Shown here: piece after piece, positions 16,589 to 24,288 of the stretch
How positions within the stretch are numbered: the first letter of the stretch is position 1
Layout of the letters: the number at the start of each line of letters is the position of its first letter
Notes under the pieces: generated by a model
Told to the model about the DNA's origin: nothing
Databases searched by the model: none
The model's input: the letters and a program-made list of their open reading frames with translations, nothing else
Made by a program: the position numbers and the translations under genes
DNA from: Acidobacteriota bacterium
GTDB taxonomy: Bacteria; Acidobacteriota; Terriglobia; Acidiferrales; UBA7541
Length of the DNA: 34,484 nt
Assembly: GCA_003166795.1 (NCBI GenBank)
Contig: PMUS01000057.1
Span: 1-34,484 of the forward strand
Direction: 5' to 3'

Positions 16589-17236
16589 ATGCGCAGGATC
16601 TTACCGTGGGCCGCAGCAGCGGCGATTTTCGCGATTCCGGCGAGCGGATGGTGCCAATCAGCTGATCCTAAGCCTTCGCAGGAGAGCCAGTCGCAGACGT
16701 CTGGGCAATCGAATGCGACGCCCTCAAGTGGCGCGGCAAGTACGGCCACGACGCAGCCCGCTGCCCCGCAGCAGGAGTCATTGGCCGAAGCGGCGCGGAA
16801 AGCGCGCGAAGCGAAGAAAGACGCGACGAAGCCGCCAAAGGTATTCACGAACGAGAATCTCCCGACGGATGGCGGGATTTCGACTGTCGGAAAGGAAGCG
16901 GCCACCAAGGACGGCGACACAGCCGCGACGGACGCGAAGGCAGACGACGCTAACACCGAAAAGGCATGGCGCGCCAAGTTCTCGGTGTTGCGGGCGAAGC
17001 TGGCGCGAGATCAGGAAGACCTCAGCGTGATGCAGCGCGAGCTGGGCGTGCTGAACTTGCAGAATTACAGCGATCCCGTAAAGGCGATGCAGCAGGAATT
17101 GACCCGCGACGACATTAACAAGAAGACTGCTGACATTGACGCAAAAACGCAGGCGATCAAAGCCGATCAGCAAGCCATTGACGACGCCGAAGACGCCCTG
17201 CGCAAAGCCGGCGGTGATTCAGGCTGGGCGCGCTAG
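16589..17236 (+). CDS. Exported Ala-rich coiled-coil protein with VFTNENLP box
   Basis: This 215-residue protein has a clear signal peptide (MRRILPWAAAAAIFAI, cleavage near WCQ-S), a Ser/Thr/Gln/Ala-rich linker (about 25-65), the segment SLAEAARKAREAKKDATKPP leading to VFTNENLPTDGG (about 64-97), and a C-terminal coiled coil (about 125-207) rich in Lys, Asp and Gln. The Cys at the signal-peptide end is not a proper lipobox. I recall the 'AxxARKxREAKK...VFTNxDLP' segment in uncharacterised acidobacterial exported proteins; no function is known to me. GGGAGG precedes the ATG. It sits between a kinase and its regulator with gaps of 45 and 12 bp, so a role in signal input to the kinase is possible but unproven. 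Confidence 0.85.
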   Translation: MRRILPWAAAAAIFAIPASGWCQSADPKPSQESQSQTSGQSNATPSSGAASTATTQPAAPQQESLAEAARKAREAKKDATKPPKVFTNENLPTDGGISTVGKEAATKDGDTAATDAKADDANTEKAWRAKFSVLRAKLARDQEDLSVMQRELGVLNLQNYSDPVKAMQQELTRDDINKKTADIDAKTQAIKADQQAIDDAEDALRKAGGDSGWAR

Positions 17237-17248
17237 AGATTTCAATCC

Positions 17249-18637
17249 ATGGAGCCCGTCCTACTGGTCGAGGATAAAGCCGAGCTGCGCGCGATGTTGC
17301 GCAAGGCCCTCGAACGAGCGGGCTACACCGTCGAAGAAGCGCCCGATGGAAACGCCGCCATTGACAAGGTCCGCTCGCGTCGCTACCTGATGGTTCTCAC
17401 CGATCTAAAACTTCCCGGCAATTCCGGAATTGACGTGCTGCGCGAAGCACGTCGCGTGGAACCTACGCTTCCCGTGATTATCATGACGGCGTACGGCTCG
17501 GTTGAGGAAGCCGTGACCGCGATGAAGGAAGGCGCGTTCGACTTCATTCAGAAGCCGGTGGACCTGGATCATTTAAAGCTGCTGCTCGAGCGGGCGGCGC
17601 GACAGCAGGAATTGCTGCGCGAGAATTTGCTGCTGCGCGAGGAATACGCCGCGCGATACGGGTTTCCGCGCATCGTCGGCGAACACCCCACGATGAAAGA
17701 TGCGAGCAACATGACGCAGCGCGTGGCCGCAACCGATTCGACTGTCCTGCTGCTGGGCGAAAGCGGCACGGGCAAGGAGCTTTTCGCGCGCGCCGTGCAT
17801 CATCTGAGCCCGCGGGCCGAGCAGCCGTTTGTGGCTCTGAACTGCGCGGCGATTCCCGAAGGGCTGGTCGAAAACGAGCTTTTCGGGCACGAGCGGGGCG
17901 CCTACACGGGCGCGGGTGCGAGGAAAATGGGCAAGCTCGAACTTGCGCACCGCGGCACGCTGTTTCTCGATGAAATCGGCGAGCTGCCGCTGGCGATTCA
18001 GAGCAAGCTGCTGCGCGTGCTCGAGGAGCGGCGATTCGAACGCGTCGGGGGAACACAGGAAATCGAAGCGAACGTCCGTATCGTCACGGCGACGAACAAG
18101 GATTTGCGCGCGGCTGTCGCGGACAAAACTTTCCGCGAAGACCTCTACTTCCGCATCGCGGCCGTGCCGATCACGATTCCGCCGCTGCGCGATCGCGGAG
18201 ACGATGTGCTGCTGCTGGCGGAACATTTTCTCGAACGCTTCAAGCGGGAATTCCGCAAACCCGCGCTGAAATTAACCACTGACGCGCGCGCGCGGCTGCG
18301 CACGTATCCGTGGCCTGGAAACGTCCGCGAATTGCAGAACGCCATCGAACGCGCCGCGATTCTCGCGAACGGTCCTGCAATCGATTCGGAGGCGCTGCAG
18401 TTGCCTGCCGCGAGGCCCACGCCGGAGGAATTGCCGGACGGCATGCTCGAAGAAAGATTTCTATGGGAAGGACCCCTCGACGAGGTGTCGCAGCGCGCCG
18501 TCGCTCACGTTGAGCGGTTCAAGATTCAGAACGCGCTGCGCGAATCGAAGTGGAACAAGACGCGCGCCGCCGAGAAGCTCGGCGTGTCTTACAAGACCCT
18601 TCTTACCAAAATCCGCGGACTGGGTTTAGAGAATTAG
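17249..18637 (+). CDS. Sigma-54-dependent response regulator, NtrC/PilR family
   Basis: This 462-residue activator has a receiver domain with Asp52 as phosphorylation site (LTDLKLPG), Thr80 and Lys102. It has an AAA+ domain with Walker A GESGTGKE (170-177), the sigma-54-contacting loop GAYTGA (217-222; Tyr replaces the usual Phe) and Walker B TLFLDEIGEL. The C-terminal Fis-type helix-turn-helix is NKTRAAEKLGVSYKTLLTKI. It activates sigma-54 promoters on phosphorylation. It is the obvious partner of the PAS kinase 0.7 kb upstream. Position after the prepilin peptidase makes pilus genes likely targets. I did not find a convincing -24/-12 box (GG-N10-GC type) upstream of the pilins inside the window, but part of that region lies beyond the right edge. 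Confidence 0.95.
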   Translation: MEPVLLVEDKAELRAMLRKALERAGYTVEEAPDGNAAIDKVRSRRYLMVLTDLKLPGNSGIDVLREARRVEPTLPVIIMTAYGSVEEAVTAMKEGAFDFIQKPVDLDHLKLLLERAARQQELLRENLLLREEYAARYGFPRIVGEHPTMKDASNMTQRVAATDSTVLLLGESGTGKELFARAVHHLSPRAEQPFVALNCAAIPEGLVENELFGHERGAYTGAGARKMGKLELAHRGTLFLDEIGELPLAIQSKLLRVLEERRFERVGGTQEIEANVRIVTATNKDLRAAVADKTFREDLYFRIAAVPITIPPLRDRGDDVLLLAEHFLERFKREFRKPALKLTTDARARLRTYPWPGNVRELQNAIERAAILANGPAIDSEALQLPAARPTPEELPDGMLEERFLWEGPLDEVSQRAVAHVERFKIQNALRESKWNKTRAAEKLGVSYKTLLTKIRGLGLEN

Positions 18638-18659
18638 CCCCGTTTTGCGCCTGCGCGCA

Positions 18660-18683
18660 CGTGCCGTGTTAAAGCACGGCACG
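18660..18683. terminator. Palindrome between convergent genes, possible bidirectional terminator
   Basis: CGTGCCGTG-TTAAAG-CACGGCACG is a perfect 9-bp stem with a six-base loop in the 71-bp gap between the sigma-54 activator and the convergent hemW gene. Neither side has a strong T-tract, so intrinsic termination would be weak. The location between converging genes favours a transcription-end role. It may equally be another copy of the intergenic palindromes. Confidence 0.45.
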
Positions 18684-18708
18684 GCGCTGCACTTAATTCC
18701 TTAAGCCC

Positions 18709-19860
18709 TCAGCCCAGCAATTGAACGAAGATTTCGTTCGACACGGTCAGGCGGTCGGGCGCGATGCGTAGGCGCGGGCCGTCCACTTCGATGAAGCCAT
18801 TCGACCGCAGCTGGTCAATGCGCTCTCGCAGCGTGATGAGCCGGTCGCTGAGCTGCGGTTCGTAGTCGCGTTCGATCCTGGCGAAGTCTATGCCCTCAAG
18901 CTGGCGCAGGCCGAGGTAAAACTCTTCTTGCAGCGCCTGCGGGGGCACCACGGTTTCGATCTGCTCGCGCGCGGAGGCGCCGCGCTCGATCAGCGTGACG
19001 TAGCGAGCCGGGTCGTGGACGTTGGCCCAGCGCGAGAGGCCGTCAAACGAGTGGGCGCCCGCGCCGAGGCCGAGATAGGGCTCGCGGCGCCAGTACTTCA
19101 GATTGTGCTTCGAATGGCGGCCGGGCAAACCCCAGTTGGAAATTTCGTAGTGTTCGTAGCCGGCCGCGGCGAAACGCTCTCCCGCATAATCGTAAAAGTC
19201 GGCCATCGCGTCGTCGTCGGGAATATCGGCCGCGCCGTATCGGCTGCCGCCCGCCAGCACTTCCTTCCCCAGGCGGCTGTCTTCGTCCACTTCGAGCATG
19301 TAAACGGAAACGTGCTCGGGCAGGATGCGCAGAACCCGACCCACTGATGCCTCCCACGATTCGCGCGTCTGGTGCGCGAGCCCCGCGATGAGGTCCAAGC
19401 TGATATTGCGAAACCCGGCGGCGCGCAGGAAGTCCGCGGCGCGATAGATGTCCTCCCGGCGATGCATTCGGCCAGCAGCCTGAAGCTCGCGATCATTAAA
19501 AGATTGCGCGCCGAGGCTGACGCGGTTGAAGCCTGCCGCAAACCACGCGGACGCCTTCTGCTGCGTGATCGTTTCCGGATCCGCTTCGAGGGTGACTTCT
19601 GTAAGCTCCCCGCCACTTGCGCGACGGAGCGCGTCGAGAATCCGCGTGAGCAAAGCTGGGTCGAGAAGGCTCGGCGTGCCCCCGCCGAAGTACACCGTGT
19701 CTACCTTCGGCCCAGAGGCGAGGTCGGAGGTCGCGATCTCGCGGCAGATAGCCTCCGCGTACGGCTCGTAGCGGTCGCGGGAGACCACGCCGGTGTGAAA
19801 ATTGCAGTAGGTGCATCGCGTCTGGCAGAACGGCACCTGGATGTAAGCCCCTAGCGTCAT
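18709..19860 (-). CDS. hemW: Radical SAM heme chaperone HemW
   Basis: This 383-residue protein starts at once with the radical-SAM core: AYIQVPFCQTRCTYCNF, where Cys12, Cys16 and Cys19 hold the 4Fe-4S cluster. It lacks the fourth nearby Cys of true oxygen-independent coproporphyrinogen oxidase (HemN has CxxxCxxCxC; here the residue is Phe). This places it in HemW, which binds heme and hands it to acceptor proteins. YFGGGTPSLL, RVSLGAQSFNDREL and SLDLIAGLAHQT are typical, as is the HemN C-terminal winged-helix region (about 300-383). It lies 71 bp downstream of the zinc-ribbon gene and may share its transcript. Confidence 0.94.
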   Translation of the reverse strand: MTLGAYIQVPFCQTRCTYCNFHTGVVSRDRYEPYAEAICREIATSDLASGPKVDTVYFGGGTPSLLDPALLTRILDALRRASGGELTEVTLEADPETITQQKASAWFAAGFNRVSLGAQSFNDRELQAAGRMHRREDIYRAADFLRAAGFRNISLDLIAGLAHQTRESWEASVGRVLRILPEHVSVYMLEVDEDSRLGKEVLAGGSRYGAADIPDDDAMADFYDYAGERFAAAGYEHYEISNWGLPGRHSKHNLKYWRREPYLGLGAGAHSFDGLSRWANVHDPARYVTLIERGASAREQIETVVPPQALQEEFYLGLRQLEGIDFARIERDYEPQLSDRLITLRERIDQLRSNGFIEVDGPRLRIAPDRLTVSNEIFVQLLG

Positions 19861-19931
19861 TGAGATCTAGAAATTTAGCACGGGTGGCTGAAGAAGGCAC
19901 GGATGGCGCCGGGATAGCCCCACGCGCCGCT

Positions 19932-20972
19932 TTAAATGTACCGGGGAATTCCAGTCACGAATTTCAACAGAGCAGGGTGTTCGAAGATCGTGGCATTGAT
20001 CAGGGCGTGGAGATCGGCCGTGACATCGCCAACCTCTGCGATTCGGCTCTCAGGGCCCCCGGTTACGATGCGCTTCGCATCTTCGACGAGCCGCTTTTCG
20101 ACGTCCTTGGTGTGCGCGTGCATGGATTCGTGAATTAAATAATCGGAGATGGCTACAAATTCACCGCCATCGAGCCACATGCCGTGACATTGAGGACACC
20201 AATCCATAACAACCGACGAGTGCCCGAATAGGACGGACACCATTTTGGTCGTGTTACATTTTACGCACGGGCGGTTGGTCGCGACAGCGCTCGTCTTTTC
20301 CATGTCGTCAATTTCGTCGTTCAACCAGTGGAGCGAACCGTTTTCCACCGTGTTTTTCAATTTTCGCAACTCGTCCTTGATCAGCCAGAGACCTTTGCAT
20401 TTCGGGCAGCCCTCGAACTCCATGCCGGAAATGGAATAGAGATTCAGGCTGTTTCCGCACGCGGGGCAAATGTCGGTCGTGGCGCGGACTTCTTCGGCGC
20501 CCTTGATCGGCGGTGAATCCACGTCAGCTTCCGCATCGCTGCTTCTCGTCTTCACGCGCTTGAACCAGTACGGAACGTGAACGTCGTTGACGAAATCAGA
20601 GAAGCCTTTGCCCCCCACGGGCATGGTCTTCGCGAGGTCTTCATCGATCAGATTCAATTCCCCACCGTCGAGCCAAAAGCCGCCGCAATCCGTGCAATGG
20701 TGGAGGAAAATTTCGTCCGATTCCAGAAACTTGACCTTTACGAGCTTAAACACCTTGCACCGCGGGCAGGTAAGGGGTTGTTTTTCGGGCTCAACGTCCT
20801 TGCCTTCCTCGCAAAATTCGATGCTTCCTTCAACCTGAAAGGCCATCTTGTCGAGCTCGCCGGCGTCGAGCCAAAGGCTGCCGCACTTCTCGCACATGTC
20901 GTACGAGACGCGGTCCTTTTTCGTGACGACCGTGTTGGTGGTCATCTCGGTGCCACAGCTCAGGCAATTCAT
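19932..20972 (-). CDS. Protein with four zf-TFIIB zinc-ribbon modules
   Basis: This 346-residue protein contains four tandem zinc ribbons of the zf-TFIIB type: Cys3/6/27/30, Cys69/72/93/96, Cys169/172/189/192 and Cys236/239/259/262. Each second knuckle is followed by a W-L box, as in CGSLWLDAGEL, CGGFWLDGGEL, CKGLWLIKDEL and CHGMWLDGGEF. The third has lost Asp-Gly and may be structural only. Single-module proteins of this family are common and short; four modules are unusual. The last 70 residues are hydrophobic-amphipathic without clear homology. It is probably cytosolic: there is no signal peptide or membrane helix. Possible roles are zinc storage or nucleic-acid/protein binding, none shown. 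GGAGG lies eight bases before the ATG. It is divergent from ygfZ. Confidence 0.88.
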   Translation of the reverse strand: MNCLSCGTEMTTNTVVTKKDRVSYDMCEKCGSLWLDAGELDKMAFQVEGSIEFCEEGKDVEPEKQPLTCPRCKVFKLVKVKFLESDEIFLHHCTDCGGFWLDGGELNLIDEDLAKTMPVGGKGFSDFVNDVHVPYWFKRVKTRSSDAEADVDSPPIKGAEEVRATTDICPACGNSLNLYSISGMEFEGCPKCKGLWLIKDELRKLKNTVENGSLHWLNDEIDDMEKTSAVATNRPCVKCNTTKMVSVLFGHSSVVMDWCPQCHGMWLDGGEFVAISDYLIHESMHAHTKDVEKRLVEDAKRIVTGGPESRIAEVGDVTADLHALINATIFEHPALLKFVTGIPRYI

Positions 20973-21139
20973 CTGCGAAGCCTCCGTAAACCACTCGTTC
21001 GGTCCGCCAGTTTCGACCTCAACTCCGTCGAAAGAACGATACGTGGCCGGCGCTTGCGGGTCAAGCGCGGGCGATTTCGCTCAATCCACCGGCCCCACCG
21101 AGCATCTGATAAAATAGTACCGGAGAGAGAACATTGACC

Positions 21140-22195
21140 ATGGAAAAACCGCTGATTGAGTCGCATCGGGCGGCTGGGGCACGGATCGCCGAATATTCCG
21201 GCGTCGCGCTGCCGGAGGCGTACGCGGAGCTGGAACGCGAGTACGTCGCCGCGCGGGAAAGCGTCGCGCTATTCGATACAAACTGGCATGCGTTTCTGGC
21301 GCTGACGGGGCGCGACCGCGTGAAATACCTCCACGCGATTTCATCGAACAACATCCAAGCGTTGGAGTCCGGTCAAGGGACCCTCGCGCTGCTGCTGAAT
21401 CCGCAGGGCCGCATACAGGCCGAGCTCGAAGTGTACGCGCTCCCGGAAATGCTGCTGGTGCTTTCGCACGCTTCGCTGCGGGAACAAACCGTGGCGCTGC
21501 TCAAGAAGTATGTCATCGGCTCGCAGGTGAAGATCGAGGATCTGACTGACCAAATGGGAAGCCTTGCTATCGAGGGGCCGCGCGCAACGGTAATTGTCGA
21601 GCAGGCTTGCGGCGTGAAGCTCGCCGACCTGCCGGAGATGTCCATCCGGGACGTGACGGTCGAGGGCATCGCCTGCCAGCTTGTGCGGCGCTCGCATTTC
21701 GGCGAATTGGGCGCGGAGTTCATTGCGGGGCGCGATTGCATATCTTCACTCTGGGAGAAGCTGCTCGCGGGCGTCCGCGCGCACGGCGGCGAACCGATTG
21801 GGATGGTTGCGCTCAACGCGCTGCGTCTCGAGGCTGGCGTTCCCTGGTTCCCCGCCGATTTCAACGACGGGATGATTCCACACGAGGCGGTGCTCGAAAA
21901 CACGCACATCAGCTTCAATAAAGGCTGCTACACCGGACAGGAAATCGTCGAGCGCGTGCGGACGCGCGGGCACGTCAATCGGAAGCGCGTGGCGCTGAAG
22001 TTTTCGAGCGTTGCGCCTCCGGCTGCAGGCACGAAGCTGCGCGCCGGCGGCGCGGAAGTCGGTTTCGTGACCAGCGCCGCATTTTCGCCGGACGCGAAGC
22101 CTTCCATCGGCATGGGCTACGTTCGGCGCGAACATTTTGCGCCGGGTAGCGTGGTGGAGTTCGACGGTGGGACGGCGGAGGTTGGGGGAAGTTGA
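21140..22195 (+). CDS. ygfZ: Folate-binding YgfZ/GcvT-family protein
   Basis: This 351-residue protein belongs to the aminomethyltransferase fold and bears the YgfZ signature KGCYTGQE (261-268), whose Cys is functionally important in YgfZ. FLALTGRDRVKYLHAISSNN and LLNPQGRIQAELEVY are further hallmarks. YgfZ/IBA57 binds tetrahydrofolate and helps assemble or repair 4Fe-4S clusters. This may be relevant to HemW and NuoB nearby (inference only). The ATG at 21140 follows GGAGAGAGA; a TTG at 21134 would add two residues. A TAAAAT -10-like box at 21110-21115 lies just upstream without a clear -35. True GcvT is less likely because no other glycine-cleavage gene is present. Confidence 0.92.
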   Translation: MEKPLIESHRAAGARIAEYSGVALPEAYAELEREYVAARESVALFDTNWHAFLALTGRDRVKYLHAISSNNIQALESGQGTLALLLNPQGRIQAELEVYALPEMLLVLSHASLREQTVALLKKYVIGSQVKIEDLTDQMGSLAIEGPRATVIVEQACGVKLADLPEMSIRDVTVEGIACQLVRRSHFGELGAEFIAGRDCISSLWEKLLAGVRAHGGEPIGMVALNALRLEAGVPWFPADFNDGMIPHEAVLENTHISFNKGCYTGQEIVERVRTRGHVNRKRVALKFSSVAPPAAGTKLRAGGAEVGFVTSAAFSPDAKPSIGMGYVRREHFAPGSVVEFDGGTAEVGGS

Positions 22196-22250
22196 CGCTC
22201 CCGAGATAAACACGGAACGCCGAGAACGCGCTCCGGGTTCATCGCAGGAA

Positions 22251-22805
22251 TTACTTCTTTTGCGATTGCGCTGCCTGGGCTCGCGCCGCCTGTTGTTCCT
22301 GCCTCTGGCGCGTCAGGTGCGGGACCACTCCCACGAGGCGCTCGAGCAGCATCAGCTGGCCGCGGTGGTGCATTTCGTGCTCTTTCGTGGATAGCAGCAT
22401 GTCGAAGCGCGTCCTCGTCGCTGGGCTTCCGCCCGGCGGCATCGTCAAAACCTCGTCCAGGAACGAATCCGGCAGGCCCTCGACAAAAGACGCGTAACGA
22501 TTGCCCTCTGCTTTCAGGAGGGCGACGATTTCGGCCTTGTTCCGGGGCTTGGATTCTTCGGCGGTGATTTTCTGGAAGAGCTCCGGAAAATTTACCTTCG
22601 TCATGTCGGAAACCTTGTTGGCGTTAATGTGAAGCATGAATTCGGGCCCATAGGCAATGTGTACGAGGGTTTGACCGATGGTCCTGGTATCTGGCGTCGC
22701 CTTGAAGTCGTATTTACTCTCCGGAATATCTTCCGCGACTTGAATCGTATTCTTGCGCACCGTCCGGAACGCAGCTGCCATTTCCTTACCGCCGTAATTC
22801 GACAT
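22251..22805 (-). CDS. DinB-family protein
   Basis: This 184-residue four-helix protein has the DinB metal triad: His49 (TLVHIAYG), His143 and His147 (KEHEMHHRGQ). The rest fits too: an N-terminal helix, TIGQTLVHI and the C-terminal HHRGQLMLLERL helix. DinB-like proteins bind a divalent metal; many are thiol-dependent transferases of low-molecular-weight thiols, and others are unassigned. The Gln/Ala-rich tail after residue 165 is disordered. AGGGAGA precedes the ATG. It is the last gene of a leftward run and converges on ygfZ with a 55-bp gap that shows only vague similarity to the operon-gap repeat at 8172. Confidence 0.9.
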   Translation of the reverse strand: MSNYGGKEMAAAFRTVRKNTIQVAEDIPESKYDFKATPDTRTIGQTLVHIAYGPEFMLHINANKVSDMTKVNFPELFQKITAEESKPRNKAEIVALLKAEGNRYASFVEGLPDSFLDEVLTMPPGGSPATRTRFDMLLSTKEHEMHHRGQLMLLERLVGVVPHLTRQRQEQQAARAQAAQSQKK

Positions 22806-22854
22806 TTTCGTTTTCTCCCTGGCTATTCTAACGGTCTGTGAATTGATCTAGATT

Positions 22855-22875
22855 GGCTCGCCCGAAAGGCAAGCC
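22855..22875 (-). terminator. Hairpin after nuoB
   Basis: Read leftward, GGCTTGCC-TTTCG-GGCGAGCC gives an 8-bp stem with one G.T pair, 25 bases after the nuoB stop and before the DinB gene. No T-tract follows, so termination is only suggested by position. Confidence 0.35.
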
Positions 22876-22900
22876 CGTCTGATGTGAGCTCAATTAAATG

Positions 22901-23446
22901 CTAACTCTTGGTGAAATTCATCGAGCGGAGGAAGCTGCCTCGGTCGGTGTCGATTTTCTTCTGAAGCTGGAAAACCGCGTAGAGAAGCGCTTCGGGACGC
23001 GGCGGGCAGCCGGGCACGTACACGTCAATGGGGATGACCTGGTTGACGCCCTGCACGATCGCGTAATTGTTGAACACGCCGCCGGAGGTCGCGCACGCGC
23101 CCATGGAAATTGCCCATTTCGGCTCGGGCATCTGCGCGTAAAGCTGCTTGATGATCGGCGCCATTTTCTGCGAAACGCGGCCAGCTATGATCATCAGGTC
23201 GGACTGGCGCGGCGAGCCGCGGAAAACTTCGGCGCCAAAGCGCGAAATATCGTAGCGCGAGGCGGCCATGGACATCATTTCGATAGCGCAGCACGCAAGG
23301 CCAAATGACATCGGCCAAATCGAGCTGCGGCGCGCCCAGTTGACGACCTTGTCGAGCGAGGCGAAGAGAATGCCTTCGTCCTTCAGGAAATTTTCGTCCT
23401 GGCCCGGTGTTTCGAGTGTGACGCCCTTCGCGAGTTCAACGGACAT
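22901..23446 (-). CDS. nuoB: NADH-quinone oxidoreductase subunit B
   Basis: This 181-residue subunit has all four ligands of iron-sulfur cluster N2: Cys52 and Cys53 ([11 protein letters not shown]), Cys118 ([10 protein letters not shown]) and Cys147 ([12 protein letters not shown]). The fold core matches NuoB throughout, and the length is usual. It would sit in the peripheral arm of complex I next to NuoCD and pass electrons to quinone. AGGAG lies about 11 bases before the ATG. No other nuo gene is near: a TonB-C protein lies upstream and a DinB protein downstream. It is therefore either a detached or duplicate complex I gene or a subunit of another NuoB-like complex (for example a hydrogenase module). 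Sequence strongly favours a functional NuoB. Confidence 0.94.
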   Translation of the reverse strand: MSVELAKGVTLETPGQDENFLKDEGILFASLDKVVNWARRSSIWPMSFGLACCAIEMMSMAASRYDISRFGAEVFRGSPRQSDLMIIAGRVSQKMAPIIKQLYAQMPEPKWAISMGACATSGGVFNNYAIVQGVNQVIPIDVYVPGCPPRPEALLYAVFQLQKKIDTDRGSFLRSMNFTKS

Positions 23447-23543
23447 GGTTAAGAGCAGCTCCTGAACGAGCGGGTCGCGCAGTTCCCTGACGCTTCATTT
23501 TGCACCTTGGCGCGGAGGTTTGCAATGGAGCAGACGAGGCGTC

Positions 23544-23561
23544 AGTTCTTGAGGAAGAACT
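23544..23561. terminator. Hairpin downstream of the TonB-C gene
   Basis: AGTTCTT-GAGG-AAGAACT is a perfect 7-bp stem in the 159-bp spacer between the small TonB-C gene and nuoB. It lies 45 bases past the TonB-C stop in the leftward direction. There is no T-run. Termination or RNA-end protection is possible. Confidence 0.35.
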
Positions 23562-23605
23562 CGCAAGAATTATGCCCGCTCGGGCCGACCGGATATTTGA
23601 GGTAT

Positions 23606-23983
23606 TTAAGGGCCCGTGGAATCGTTCTGGGCGCCGGATCGGCTGAATTCGAACTCGAAGGTCTCCGTTGATTCCTTTGGGGCCGGTTCGAATCGCCAGT
23701 CTTTGATGGCATCAAGCGCGGCATTGACGAGGAACGGGCTGCCGCCAACTACTCTGGTATTTACCACGCGACCCTCGGCTGAGATCGTCGCTTCGATCTT
23801 GACCCGCCCGGAGATGTTCATCTGCATGGCTATCGGGGGATAAATGGGCCTGGTTTTCGTTCGCACCTTACGCTTGCCGGAGTCGGCAGCAGCGTCCTGC
23901 GCGGACGCTTTCAGCGGCAGAACGGCGGAGCCACCCAGAGCAAGTGCGATTGCCAGTCCTGCTAACGCGAGCCTACGCTTCAT
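23606..23983 (-). CDS. Small exported TonB C-terminal domain protein
   Basis: This 125-residue protein has a signal peptide (MKRRLALAGLAIALALGG, cleavage near ASA-Q at 28) and then only a TonB_C domain: RPIYPPIAMQMNISGRVKIE, ATISAEGRVVNTRVVGG and the helix-strand LVNAALDAIKDWRFEPAP. Canonical TonB is held in the inner membrane by a permanent helix and has a Pro-rich stalk. Here both are missing, so the domain would be soluble in the periplasm (unless the leader is not cleaved). It cannot be an energy transducer of the normal type without a partner. AAGGA lies before the ATG. Such short proteins are frequent in Acidobacteria in my recollection; their role is unknown to me. Confidence 0.87.
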   Translation of the reverse strand: MKRRLALAGLAIALALGGSAVLPLKASAQDAAADSGKRKVRTKTRPIYPPIAMQMNISGRVKIEATISAEGRVVNTRVVGGSPFLVNAALDAIKDWRFEPAPKESTETFEFEFSRSGAQNDSTGP

Positions 23984-24288
23984 GTCCCTGTGTCCTTCCC
24001 AATGAGAGAACTCGCGCCTGTAAACGCACGTGCAGGGCCACGAAGCCAGCGCGCCGACTCGAGGGCAGTGGTCGGCACCAATTCCCGTACATGATTGATA
24101 TTAAGCATGTTACTTAGGCGGGCAAGCTCCGTGGTTGGGCTCTAGCCCGGCCCTATCGTCTCAATCCCTGCATCGAGAGACGATGAACATCTCAAATTGC
24201 GACACTGGCGCAAGTTCGAGTTGGGCTTTCGCGATCGGATTCCGTGAGATAAGGTTGTGCCGACGGCGGGCGACGCCAAGGAGGAGAC
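23984..24288. other. Divergent spacer
   Basis: This 305-bp spacer separates the TonB-C gene from the VOC gene. An AT-richer patch at about 24092-24112 could hold promoter elements for either side. GGGCT-CT-AGCCC near 24137 is too tight to form a loop. I see no RNA gene and no believable small reading frame. Confidence 0.5.

Noticed and set aside
18709..19860. Oxygen-independent coproporphyrinogen III oxidase (HemN)
   Set aside because: The motif is CxxxCxxCxF, so the extra Cys of HemN is absent, and the N-terminal extension of HemN is missing. HemW fits better.
24137..24150. GGGCT-CT-AGCCC as a hairpin
   Set aside because: The two-base centre cannot form a loop, so any hairpin would lose most of the stem. 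There is no other support.
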